Assembly (NCBI GenBank): GCA_022385755.1
Contig: MU278354.1
Span: forward strand, 62,001-126,000
Reading direction: 5' to 3'
Origin: Trametopsis cervina
Lineage: Eukaryota; Basidiomycota; Agaricomycetes; Polyporales; Irpicaceae
Length of the DNA: 64,000 nucleotides
Below, in pieces: positions 22,389-33,577 of this stretch. The first letter of the stretch is position 1, and every line of letters starts with the position of its first letter. The notes below the pieces were generated by a model. That model was not told where the DNA came from. It ran no database searches and saw only the letters and a program-made list of their open reading frames with translations. The translations under genes and the position numbers were made by a program.

Positions 22389-25022
22389 ATGTCTAGGATC
22401 CCCGTTCCGTCTTCACATAAAAGCAGCGCAGGCGCAAGTCACGGTTCTCTCTCGCCCATACCCTTCCCCGAACGCGCTTCTTCGCCGCTCCCATCACGAG
22501 TCCCAGCTGCTACTTCGCCCATGTCGTCAATTTCAGGTTCGCTCGCGGAGACGAGGAAAAAGCAGTCCAAGCGTGATGAGGTGAGCCCTTTTCTTCTCCG
22601 TCTGCTCTGCATAGCCTCCAGTCAGGGAGAAGTAGGAGGTGTGAGATAGCGTTCCGGAACGAGACGTGTCATCATACCCCTGCCTGCCTACACGTGTTTG
22701 CATTTTTACGCCAACACTATGTCTAACGCGTCCAACGTCGTCTTTCCCGCTATTCCGTCCGCGTTGTCGAACGGAAGCCCCAAGCGACGCATAACATCGA
22801 GAAGAGTATCGTTCGATGTTGACAATGATCCTTCGCAGGCTATCCGAAAGAAGATTGAGTCGGAGCTCTCGCGCAAGCGCACTATCTCAACAACGCACCA
22901 GCAAGGGCGCAAGTCGAGGAACAAGCCGAATGTGCAGAAAGGGACCGTCGCCGCGCTGAAGCCCAGTCCTGCATTGACTGTTCCTGAAAGCATTACGGTG
23001 TCGGAGGCGAGTCAGTTATGTGCGGCGAAGAGGACGGATTGCGTCCTGGTTGTAGACGATGATGAGGGCTTGTCGGGTATCTTCACTGCGAAGGATCTTG
23101 CATACAGGGTGAGTTCAGTGTTTTGCAAAGTTATGAAGCTCGCACTGATCCCTGGGCGATCTAGGTCACAGCGGAGGGTTTGGACCCCCATACGACCCCC
23201 GTCAGTGCGATTATGACGCGCAGCCCTATGGTCACTCGCGATACCACCAGCGCGACTGAAGCTTTGCAATTGATGGTGACCAGGCATTTTAGGCATTTGG
23301 TACGCGAATCTCAAGCTTATTGGATCATACAAAGTCTAACGGATAGATGCGCAGCCTGTATGTAACGAAGAAGGAAACGTGGTCGGTCTGCTCGATATCA
23401 CGAAGGTTTTCCACGAAGCTCTCGATAAAGTTGAACGCAGCTCTTCCGCCTCAGAGAAATTGTACACTGCCCTGGCTGGTGTGCAATCCGAGCTCGGCGG
23501 CGGCATGGCTTCGAACCCGCAAACCGCAGCAATGCTCTCATACGTCGAAGCTCTTCGCGAGAAGACCGCCCTGCCTGATCTGACAACCGTCATGGACTCC
23601 CGCACTGAGCCCGCGACGGTTGGCCCGAGGACCACCGTGAAGGAGGTAGCAAAGTTGATGAAGGACCGCAGGACGACCGCGGTATGCGTGATGGAGAGCC
23701 CGACCACCACTCCAGGCGGTGTGGCTGTTCTGCCGAGGATCGCCGGTATCTTCACCAGCAAAGATATCGTGTTGCGGGTGATCGCGGCCGGCCTTGATGC
23801 GGGAAGGTGTAGTGTGGTCAGAGTGATGACGCCTCATCCCGACACGGCGCCGCCTTCTACGACCGTCCACGAGGCTCTCAAGAAGATGCACAGTGAGTAG
23901 GCTTGTGTGGTTTCACTTCTTCCGATTGCTGATTTCCCTCGACAGTTGGTCACTACCTGAACTTGCCTGTTGTGGAGAGCGATGGGCGACTTATTGCCAT
24001 CGTTGACGTTCTGAAGCTCACATATGCCACTCTCGAGCAGGTAAGAGCAGATTCTGCGCGGTGTCCTATCAAAATACTTATTTCAATGTTTCCCGTAGAT
24101 GAACCAGATGACCGCTGAGCATGCCACTGAAGGTGAAGCAGAAGGTGGCCCCATGTGGGGTCGCTTCTTCGAGTCCATTGGACACGACGACACCGAATCC
24201 ATCATGTCTGGCTCAAACATGCCCACGGACGCGCGTCGCTCCTCACTCTCACGAAGCGTATCGCACCTCGTTCAGTCTCCTCACTCCGAGGTTCACCCCA
24301 ACGACTCTGCCTCCGTTGTGGATGACGAGCGGGACGATGACTCTGTACTCGCCGGATACGCACGCAAGAAGGGCGGCGCGATTCCCTCAATCACCGGAGT
24401 TCTCCCCGCCGCAGCGTTCGACGGTACCTATGTCTTCAAGTTCCGCACACCGAGCGGCCGTACACACAGGTTCCAGGCGCGCCACGATAATGTCGAGAAC
24501 CTCCGAGACATCGTGGCTGGCAAGCTTGCTACCGACCCGTACTTCACACAGTACAAGACCAAAGACGAGTCAGAAGCGCCACCCGATCCGACGGACTTCT
24601 TGCTCTCGTACATCGACAAGGATGGCGACACCATCATTATCTCAAGCGACAGGGACGTCATCGACGCTGTCCAGACCGCCCGCGATGGAGGCGAGGAGCG
24701 TGTTGTGCTCTATGTCCAGGGCGGAAAGGGATGGGAAGAGGTCACCGCAGAGAAGAGCGCTAAGCAGGCTGAGCAAATCGCTGCTGCTGCACACGAAGAG
24801 GTGAAGGCTATTGAGAAGGTCGAGGCCGTTGCTGCACCAGCACCACCAACACCGGGTGCTCTGCCCGAATACGCGGCGTTCGCCCCTCCCGCACCTGTCC
24901 ACGTACCCCACGAGGACGAGAAGGTGATGGGTATTCCGAAAGATTTATTGTTGCCTGCTAGCATTGGTGCTTTGGCCGCTGTGATTTTGGGTGTTTTCAC
25001 GATCTCGAGGCTTTCGCGCTAG
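22389..25022 (+). CDS. Four-CBS and PB1 domain protein with C-terminal anchor
   Basis: Fungal CBS/PB1 protein (fission yeast Mug70-like); CBS pairs usually bind adenosyl ligands, and function is otherwise unknown. Exons 22389-22580, 22839-23108, 23165-23299, 23355-23892, 23946-24040 and 24099-25022 give 717 aa. Order: Ser/Pro-rich start, RKKQSKRDEAIRKKIESEL, CBS1-2 (VSEASQLCAAKRTDCVLVVDD ... GIFTAKDLAYR, then VSAIMTRSP ... VGLLDITKVFHEA), CBS3-4 (VGPRTTVKEVAKLMKDRRTTA ... IAGIFTSKDIVLR, VRVMTPHPDTAPPSTTVHEAL ... IAIVDVLKLTYATLEQ), PB1 domain (VFKFRTPSGRTHRF ... FLLSYIDKDGDTIIISSDRDV), and a final membrane segment (LLLPASIGALAAVILGVFTI). The first intron (258 nt) is far longer than its neighbours. 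Confidence 0.9.
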
Positions 25023-25435
25023 AATACCTGGGCAGAAATGCTACTTTTTATTCGACTTAATATCTTCTCACATGGAACAATGCTTTCTCTACTGAGCTGC
25101 AATTACTTCCTCTTTTCTACAATTTATATCCACGATCTTAGACGAGCTTTATGACACGAACGAACCGTTTATCTGCACATGCCTTTCTGGCAGGTGTGGG
25201 CCTTTCTAACTCCGCGAAGAGAGCACGTGATTCAGTGATTGAATTCACCGGGTGGATAGCCGGAAATGCAGATCAAAGCATTAGGTGCTGTAAGTATCGC
25301 CGGAAGCAGTCCGTGTCAGCGAACGACTTGGATTGCCAGTGACGACTCGGACCCTCTGCAGAACGCGGACGCCGCAGGACGCACCTGGAACCCTGACGCA
25401 CACGCGAGAACCAGGCTGCTGGCCAACCGGGCCCC
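25023..25435. other. Intergenic, nothing seen
   Basis: About 410 bp between the CBS/PB1 gene and SGF11. No recognisable feature; presumably the CBS/PB1 3' UTR and the SGF11 promoter. Confidence 0.45.
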
Positions 25436-26965
25436 ATGGCACCCAAGAAGGAGAGGGATGAGGCGTTGAACGATTTCGTGAGTCGTACATGCGTATATAC
25501 GTTGCTTGGACACAATTGACCTGTGGGTTTGAAACCTGCTTAGAGCTCGCGCATATTCTCAGCGATGCTGGAGGAGGTGCTTATGGACGTCGTGCTGCAA
25601 TCGCACAAGGAGGATGCACGGTTCAAGGCAGTGTGCGATATCTGCCATACCCGGTGAGCGCATACTCGGTTTCCCACATCGCGCTTCACACTCACGCTGG
25701 GCCCGGGTCCAGATGTAACTCTGGCGAGTAAACCTCTCCTCGCCTTTTTATGCTGGTTATTTATCTTTATACTGGTGTGCAGTCCATGTGCCTGAGCCAT
25801 CGACGTCCTCAGCGGGCGCTCCGGGGTCACAGGCCACCTTGGCTGACAGTCAGACGACAGTGGACCCGGCCGCACTCAGCGGGAACGGGAGTACGGTCAA
25901 TGGTAATGGGAACGTCTATTTGGAGTGTACGAATTGTGGGAGACAGGTCCGTTGTCTGATTTTTGGATCATATGGGCGCACAGCTAAATGACTGGCCAGA
26001 TTGCGTCCAACCGGTTTGCTCCTCATTTGAGCGGATGTATGGGCCTAGGCAACTCGAGAAGAGGTGCCGTAAGGAACTCTACGTCTAAAGCTAGGTACAT
26101 GCTGCTTGTGTGCGGCACTTGTTACTGGGCTGACCACTTGATATAGGCTCGAAGCCGGTCGGTCAGCCTCTCCGTACATGAGCTCCGAGCTTGGTAACCT
26201 GTCAGATGATGGCAAACTTTCTACGAAGCCGAAGGGAAAGTCGAAGGCCAAACAAGCCGGTATGTACATGAGCGGTGGTGGAGCTCAAGTACTAAAGTTC
26301 TCGCAGATGACGCCGAATTTAGCTTGCATCGGAAACGGGTCAGCAATATATGTCTTCATCGCGGGCCAAGCTAATATTTTAAGCAGAATGGATCCCCATC
26401 CATATCACCTAACAAGAAGGCCAAGAAGCAGAAGACTGGTGAGTTAACGTTTAAATTATTGATTATTGCAACGTCCAATAATATCTGACTCATACCCTCT
26501 AATAGTACGTATCATCATTCACATGTTGTATAAGGTGCCATCACTCACAGCCCTCCAAAGGTACTTCCTCTTGTGCACACGAACTCACAGTCCAGAGTAC
26601 CCTCGAAATTACGAGAATCATCTGTCCTATCGTCAGTCATGCAAGAACGACGCTCCTCTTCGCCTGACTCCACAGGTTCATCTCAAGCTCAATCGGCGTC
26701 CACACCCTCGTTCTCTATCATCCAAAGCCCTATTCTTGCAGGCTCTGGCATACCCGGAAGACCCAAGGTAATGAAGAACGGCTTGAGCAGCGGGTCATCA
26801 GTACGATTCAGCCCACCTCCACCTCCGCCGCCTATGGTCCGTGGCGCCGAGGATTACTTTGTTGGTAAGTAAAAGTCATTACTTGCGATACGTATGGTTG
26901 TTAAATACTTTCCAGACGTCGAAGGTGAGGAAACCGGATCTTCCACTGACAGCGACAGTGACTAG
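25436..26965 (+). CDS. SGF11: SAGA deubiquitinase-module subunit Sgf11
   Basis: Sgf11 links Ubp8 and Sus1 in the SAGA module that removes ubiquitin from histone H2B. Seen: FSSRIFSAMLEEVLMDVVLQ (the helix that binds Sus1) in the first two exons, and the Sgf11 zinc finger YLECTNCGRQ / IASNRFAPHLSGCMG (C-x2-C ... H-x3-C) split over two exons. Exons: 25436-25477, 25544-25653, then a piece ending at 25956, 26000-26094, 26148-26259, 26307-26338, 26387-26438, 26535-26864, 26916-26965. The tail is Ser/Pro/Lys-rich with a seven-proline run and ends STDSDSD. The join between the second and third exons is unresolved: the AG at 25781-25782 is out of frame, while the AG at 25848-25849 is in frame but removes the VHVPEP segment. 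Confidence 0.85.
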
Positions 26966-27252
26966 CGTCAAGCCGTTTCCTTTTCGCCCTCCCTCTCCAT
27001 GCCTTTCGAGTCGTTGTATACATCCATTTGTTCCACCATTTTACCCTATCTCATCTATGCCTCTCCTTGCTGTCGTTTGTATCTCTCTTGCTTCCGGATC
27101 GCACATGCTCTGTAATGCCTACAATCTAGCTCTAGATTACCATGTATGTTGGAATACACTGATTATGTTATACAAAACAAGAGTGAGGCACGTAAGACCC
27201 GAAATCTATATGTAACACCATACAACCCAGATATATTGACCAACGCAACCCT

Positions 27253-29621
27253 CTATGTATGATTGCGCGGCTTCGAAGGGAGCAGAGACCAGATCAGTAA
27301 AAGGACTGTAGCCTGACTGACGATGACGTAGACAAGAGTCTTCGGCCCTTTGTAGTTCATGATAGTACCCGTGATGAATGGATATAAGGCTGCGTTTGTT
27401 TTCGAGATGAGTCCCGCCGAAAGGATATCTTGATAAAGCACTCACCAGAGCCAAAGCTAGCGCATGAAGCACTGAGGATAGAGGTCTGACGTGAGCTTTC
27501 GATCTGAATGTGAGCACTGGGTGGCTATGCGTACCCTATTTGCATTGACATCATATGCAGGTCAGCGGGCAGAAGGTCGTTTACTAGGGCAAGAGCGGCG
27601 ACGAAGATTGGGCCGTATACGACGCCGAGGAAGGCAGTGGCAATTGCATTTTCCACGAACGAGTCGACGAACCAGATGGTCAGTTGGAAAACAAGAGCCA
27701 GAACTGTGAAGCATTTGAGCATCTGGTCGGATCAGCCAGAGATATGAGGTAAAAGTACCACTGCGGCGGTGTCAGATGTGCGTATTCCAGATGCAGAGGA
27801 GAACCGTACATGCAGACAAGAACAATGTATTTGCGTTGCTTAGATGTTATTCTGGGATGAAAGTTGAGCTTACGATTGAATGTATGCGGAGAACTGCTTA
27901 CCGGGTATTGAAGTATCCCCATACGAACCGACTTACTGTCTCCCCGCCCCAGAAACCGCTGGTAACATATCCAACAGTTTTCGGGTTTGCATTCTGAGAC
28001 GTCAACCGTGATAAATCCAGGGTCTGCTAGGATCATGGCACAAAACGTACCCTTGCTCCCAGCAGATAAGTAACAATCTGAGAGCATAAGAATTAGAACA
28101 GCTTGCTAGTGAAATGTTGATCTAGCGCCCACATAACCCTGCGTTGCTGCCTCTCTGCGCCGATTATCAGCGATTATATCGCGCTGTATAGAATCAAGTC
28201 TCACAATCCGGTGTAGGTATTGAGGAAGAGGGCTAACGCCCAAACCAAAGGGATCTTCAAAGCACGACTGAGGTCTGAGTATTATAAGAACATATTCAGA
28301 TGATATTATTTGCTCTATACGCACTCTTTGATGGAGCAGGTGCACTTTTTTGAAGCTCGGGAAGACCGATATTTTCTTCGCTAATCGTAGTAGCTGGGGT
28401 TGCTGGCGATTCGCGACCTTGCTTTTCCGTCGGCGTCGGTGAACTCATCCGATTTTCCGCTAGCAGGCTTGCAATATCCTGCTCCAGCTCAGCAGGGCGG
28501 GGACGGAAGGCGTAGAAGGCGAACGAGGAGCTGATTCCGGACAATACCAGCGAACCGAAGTAGAAGTGATTCCATGCAATCCCTGTCGCAATCACGCTTT
28601 GACAAACAAGAGGTGCACACATAGACCCAATAGCTGGGTAGATGTGAGCGCATGATGATTACAAAGTGGGATAGAGCTTACACCAGTAGCCGTACATGTA
28701 CCCCAGTGCTTTCTTGGGAGTACTAGCAACGTAGTGATTCCTGAGATACAATCAGTGGTGAGCCATCGTGGGCCTATGAAATACACACAATGTAGCTGGA
28801 AGAGCATCGTAGTCAGATACAGAGATAAGGTACTGACAATGCAACTTACCGGTTAATACAGAGCGGGAGAATGCTGAAATGGCATATGCTACGAGCATGC
28901 TAGCAAAATTGCGCCCGCAGCCCATGATAACAAAGAACACGGGGTGCAATAAAGTTCCCGCAAATATCACTACGAACCGCGCTTGCGATTTTGAGTGCAT
29001 ATATGCAATGTTTGATGACCTTCGGCGAAAGATAATAGGAATCCATGTATGCGCGGACGGTGGAGAGATGCGGATCCATCCCATAAACCCGAGGATGTGC
29101 TCCACGAGAATGGTACCGACTGCAAAACTAAAGCAGCGCAGCTGAGTATCTGTGATAACACTGAGATCTGGTATAACCAGTGGCTTACCCGATGGTACTG
29201 GTCACAAAGCAGAGCGAGGACGTCATGAAACTGAGATGAAAGTCATCCTTGAAGTCTAACGATCAGCACGTCAGAACAATCCAGCGAAATGACATTCAAA
29301 ACAACACACAAGGCAACAAGGTGCCAGTCACTGCCAGAAAGGACGGATCAATATATGTGATACATGTAACAGAGGCTTTAGCATCTCACCTCCATCTCCC
29401 CATCCAAAGACGAAGAAGATCACGAAGGCGCTGGCCAAGCGTATGTTGACTCTGGCTGAACTCGCAGAGGTCAATGCGGGGGGTGATTCCGTAGCGGGAT
29501 CCTGGCTGAAGGTATCTACCGGGGAGGTAAGATCACCTTTCGAGCTAGTGCTGAAGCGGGAGATAGATGTTGAGGTGTTCGGTGGAGACACCTCAGACTG
29601 ACTAACGGTCTCTTGAGGCAT
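27253..29621 (-). CDS. MFS transporter (fungal BSC6-like group)
   Basis: Major facilitator with unknown substrate. The start at 29621 opens a 60-residue Ser/Thr-rich cytosolic tail, followed by RLASAFVIFFVFGWGDGVTGTLLPYF and DFHLSFMTSSLCFVTSTIG across short introns. Later exons give FAVGTILVEHILGFMG, ARFVVIFAGTLLHPVFFVIMGCG, MLVAYAISAFSRSVLTG, NHYVASTPKKALGYMYGYW, IGSMCAPLVCQSV, an acidic central loop (about 28300-28480), LSRALKIPLVWALALFL, TYLLGARNANPKTVGYVTSG, FWGGETVSRFVWGYFNTR, VVYGPIFVAALALVNDLLPADLH and YPFITGTIM near the end. The gene seems intact, with at least ten introns; not every border is fixed. About 12 membrane segments are expected and most are visible. Confidence 0.8.
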
Positions 29622-31159
29622 CAGTCGAGTCGACGAGATTGGTTCAAGCCGGCAGATGAAGAGGAGTATGGAAGAATCCTACGTCTATAGAGAGAGGTAT
29701 GGATAGAGAGATCGCGTTGACCTGCACCCTTTTCATAGCGTATGTTCGCGTTAAGCGTCGGACGAGCAATTTTTTCGTACGACACAGTTTGTCAGAAGAC
29801 CGACCGCCATGAGGCCCAGTCGGAGTGAGGGTAGACATATCCAATCGTCGTGGAGTTAGATGCATTGTGTTGCTCCCATTGGCCGTTTGTGCCGCCTGAA
29901 GAAATTCTAGGTTGCCACAACATCACGAGGAACGGTCCGAGGAGAAACATTTAGTGAATATGGCTATCTTATGACATGTATAGGACGTACTGCCTGAGGG
30001 TAGGGATTTGTAGGGATGCACGATAGGTTCTTTCGGTACTATATCCTTTGGGACATGGCACATGTGAGCGGTGTGATTAGCCGTCGGAGCTGCGTACAAC
30101 ATACACAATCAGGTCGTGATACCGCTCACAGGTGCTCGTGTTCCGGAATAATTACGTTGAATATGTGTATTCTGTGTCATTTGGTCTGGACTAGCCTTCA
30201 AGGATACAACTCTGTGTACGCATGCGCAAATCCAGAGCGTACGGATCTTCCGAGGATATCGTGGAACAGTATGGAGTTCCGGCCCCTTGCGCCTACTTTG
30301 CTTGCATTATCATCGGAGTTCTGGACACGTAAATAGTACACTCACTGACGTTTTGAAAGTCCATGGCCCGGGCAGTGTTAAAAGTCAAAAAATATGATCC
30401 GAGTGTGCAGGTTCTGATAATATTGCCTAGAATCAGCTATAGACGTCTTCGTCATGTACAAATGACCATCTTAGCGTTCGTATTTAACAACTTACCAGTC
30501 ACTCATTGGAAGGGAGTCAACTCTGCGGATCCTCAGGACTGATTGATAAACGAGAGGGCCAATTCTGCTCACTGATACATCTCTCCTAGTGCTGCGGGTC
30601 GGACAATCATGGCGGAAGCTGCAGAAGCATGCGTAACAACTGAGACATACACACCTCGACATCCTAGCAGGGAGTCTCGAACCCAGCAGTATCGCCGCAG
30701 TCCGAATCCAACAGTGCTCTGAATGGGTCACTTGAGGATAGCTTGTAACAGGTATTGCATTGTTTATCCCAAGGAGCCGCTATATGGACCATCTGACACC
30801 ACAGAAGCAGGCAAGAGAGTGCACACCTGAGCAACATTGCAGAAATATCTACTTCTATATGCAGAGATGGCATGACAGACGACGGCCGCTAGTTGGCCGC
30901 TGCCAAGCATGTCGGAGGCCGGCGTTGTTGCGAGAACAAAGTCGAGACTAGCGGCGGGTGCTTCACTGCGATCTTTGAGCAAACAGATCAAAACAAACGC
31001 CTGACGCTGCTAGTTCCCCAGTTCCGTTACAACGGTGAACGCCCGCCGCTTTGCTCACTGTCCACGACGACAACGACGGCCTTCCACTCGCTCATCACCC
31101 CCAAACACCCACCCACCATTCGCCGGACGAAGCCAATAACCTGAACACACTCTTTACCA
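29622..31159. other. Intergenic region between divergent genes, no gene seen
   Basis: 1.5 kb between the start of the MFS gene and the UPF0658-like gene. Short ORFs on both strands lack recognisable content. No repeat or RNA gene was found. The long spacing may hold the transporter's regulatory region. Confidence 0.5.
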
Positions 31160-32833
31160 ATGTCTCGCTCGCAGACGGCTCCTTGGGAGCTCACACATCC
31201 GCACCAAACATCCCACCATATAGAGGACGATGAAGACATCAAAGTTCCTTACGACGACCTTGTTGACCAGTATGCTACACCTTATGCCATGAGCGCGCAG
31301 CACAAAGCGTACAATGTCGACCCGTCAGCCTTTGATACACACGCTCCCAGTTACTCTCTCGATCACAAGCCCACGCACATGAGCGAGGCTACAGGAAAGG
31401 ATTTGGAGGGTTCCACTGCTCATGGTCACGATTGGGAATACCCGCCAGCAAAGCCACGGCCACAGAAAGAGAAGGAGAAGGAGAGCAAGCAGCGGACATG
31501 CATGGCACTGGTGTGTTGCTATTCGACGCGATCGTGTGATATGTTCAACTCATGCATGGTCCCACCAGTTCATACCAGAGTCACTTGCCTGCCGTCTCTA
31601 CCTACTAACTGTTCTCGTTGAGACAGCTATCGACTTGGCCATTGAAGCAGACCTGCTCATTCGGTTCCATGAACTTGGAAATACGGAAACGACCAACAAG
31701 GACATCGTGGAACGGAAGATGCCTGTCTATCTGACGATCTTCGCGTTTGCTCAGTGCGTGTGTCTTACCACTGGCGTGTACCACTGATCTTATTTCGCGT
31801 CGCAGCATTTTCCAGTTTGCCCTGGCTGTCGACGCCGTTGCAGCGAGGAACACCCTGCAATTCCTCTTCCTTGCGTGAGTCTCATGTTACTGATGCGCGT
31901 TGTATGTCTCATCGGCGCTATACAGCATGTTCAATGCCCTCTTCCTCGTTTACGCCATCATCCAAATCAATGAAATCCGTACATCACTACCACAGGGAAC
32001 CAAAGGGCTATCACACATTCCGATCGACGTCCTGACAACCATAATCCCTATTGTCATCTCCGTAGCAGAACTTGTATACTGCGCCCTCGGATGGAAAATC
32101 TACACAGAATTCGGTTGGAAGGTCTACAAGTTCCTTGGTGCTGATCGTCGCATCAAAACTATGTATGCCTACTACCAGATCTTCCTCTGTCTCATCAAGT
32201 TCGACCTATTCTTCTGGGTTGGATTCTCTATCCAATTCATCTGGCTGGTCTTGAACAATAACGATGCGGAGTACTACTTGACCTGTGCAGCGTTGCCATT
32301 GTCCCTTATCGTCCTTGTCGAGGGACACTTGGCTGCACGGTACGAGAACAAGATGATGATGTGGTCATTCATGGGTGGTTGTGTCGCTGCTTTGGTCTAT
32401 TTCGTCTACAAGGTGAGTTCAAAGGCTCGGAGTACGTGTTCCTTGCTATATATCTAACGACGATGATTTCAGCTCGTCAAGGTTCTCCGTCTCAAAGACA
32501 CTGACCCCACTTTCTCTGCTGTATGGGAAACGCTGACCACCTTCTGTAAGTGCTGTGCATCGTCGCGCAGGCTCACTCTGACTGGTTTTCATCACAGCCG
32601 TACTGGCCATATTACTGCTAGTAACAACATTCGTCATCGCTTGCTTGGTGATGCACAACTTCGGTCGGGGATTGAAGGACCAGAGTACGTGATATCAAGC
32701 AATCCTCCTGAAAGTATCTCTTACGTTGTTTCCAGTCTCGAAGAATCAAGGAGCGGGAGTGCAACGCGGGAAATCATTGTATGTCCACCGTGGGCCGATG
32801 TCCACACATCCAAATCGGATGAGCATTGAATGA
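31160..32833 (+). CDS. UPF0658-type Golgi membrane protein
   Basis: Predicted seven-helix protein of the fungal UPF0658 group (a Golgi location is reported for fission yeast members; function unknown). Exons 31160-31510, 31569-31753, 31806-31874, 31926-32412, 32473-32545, 32598-32684 and 32736-32833 give 449 aa. After a 120-residue polar N-terminus come hydrophobic segments in LACRLYLLTVLVETAIDLAI, MPVYLTIFAFAHIFQFALAV, FLFLAMFNALFLVYAIIQI, LTTIIPIVISVAELVYCALG, IKFDLFFWVGFSIQFIWLVL, YLTCAALPLSLIVLVEGHLA, SFMGGCVAALVYFVYKLVK and LAILLLVTTFVIACLVMHNF. Conserved GW[K]IYTEFGWKVYKFLGAD-type loop is present. The family call is from the arrangement of these loops. Confidence 0.75.
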
Positions 32834-33577
32834 GACCGCACTCTCGAAACGCGCATGGACTTGTATTCTCGAATCTGTACTATTGTCACAATCACTGCCC
32901 CATTTGCATTACCACGACCACGACACGGACTTCTGCCAATCCAGTTCTTATATACACTCACTTTACTTGCCCTTCGCGTTGGCCTAGCATACCCTGCCTA
33001 TTTCGCTTTATTGCCCCACCCCCACACTCGCGCGCCCATATCGCCTTCTGATTTATCCGTATCATAACTTCTTACCGGGTGTCTCGTTTGTTGCTGGAAC
33101 TTCATTTCGGGCTCTCATACTATTCTTCGAGTTAGCCAGATAAATATCTGTCGTGCACCTTTTCCCTCCAACTTCTGTCGTAGGCCGCTTCGCTATCGAT
33201 GCACCCATTTCTCCTGCCAGGTCTCTTACTGGCCCTGTTTCTTACCACAGAACTGTATTGTTAGACCTTCCGTAATCGCAATGCATCGGAGAGTGACCGT
33301 TCTCGATGCGAGAGCCTTCGTCGTCAGCGCTAATTACTTAGTGAGAGCGTCTGATGACCGATGGCCAAGCGGCATAAAGGTTAGGGTCGGGCGGTGCCGA
33401 TAGACGCCCATTTTGTTTTCCCGCCTGGATCGTCGGGCTTGCATCTCTCTCAACACGGTCCATCCCAGCCACTAGCCTTGTCTACTTGTCCTGCACTCTG
33501 TACAACACACAGCCCTTGTACGTTTTTGGCGTTGCACACGCCCCCCAGAACACACCACCTAGCCGCCTCCTCAAGGC
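32834..33577. other. Intergenic, no gene seen
   Basis: About 740 bp between the UPF0658-like gene and ULP1. Pyrimidine-rich tracts are present (for example near 33010-33060). No recognisable feature otherwise. Confidence 0.45.

Noticed and set aside
22698..23216. Independent gene starting at 22698
   Set aside because: From 22839 on it is exon 2 of the CBS/PB1 gene in the same frame, so at most it is an alternative first exon.
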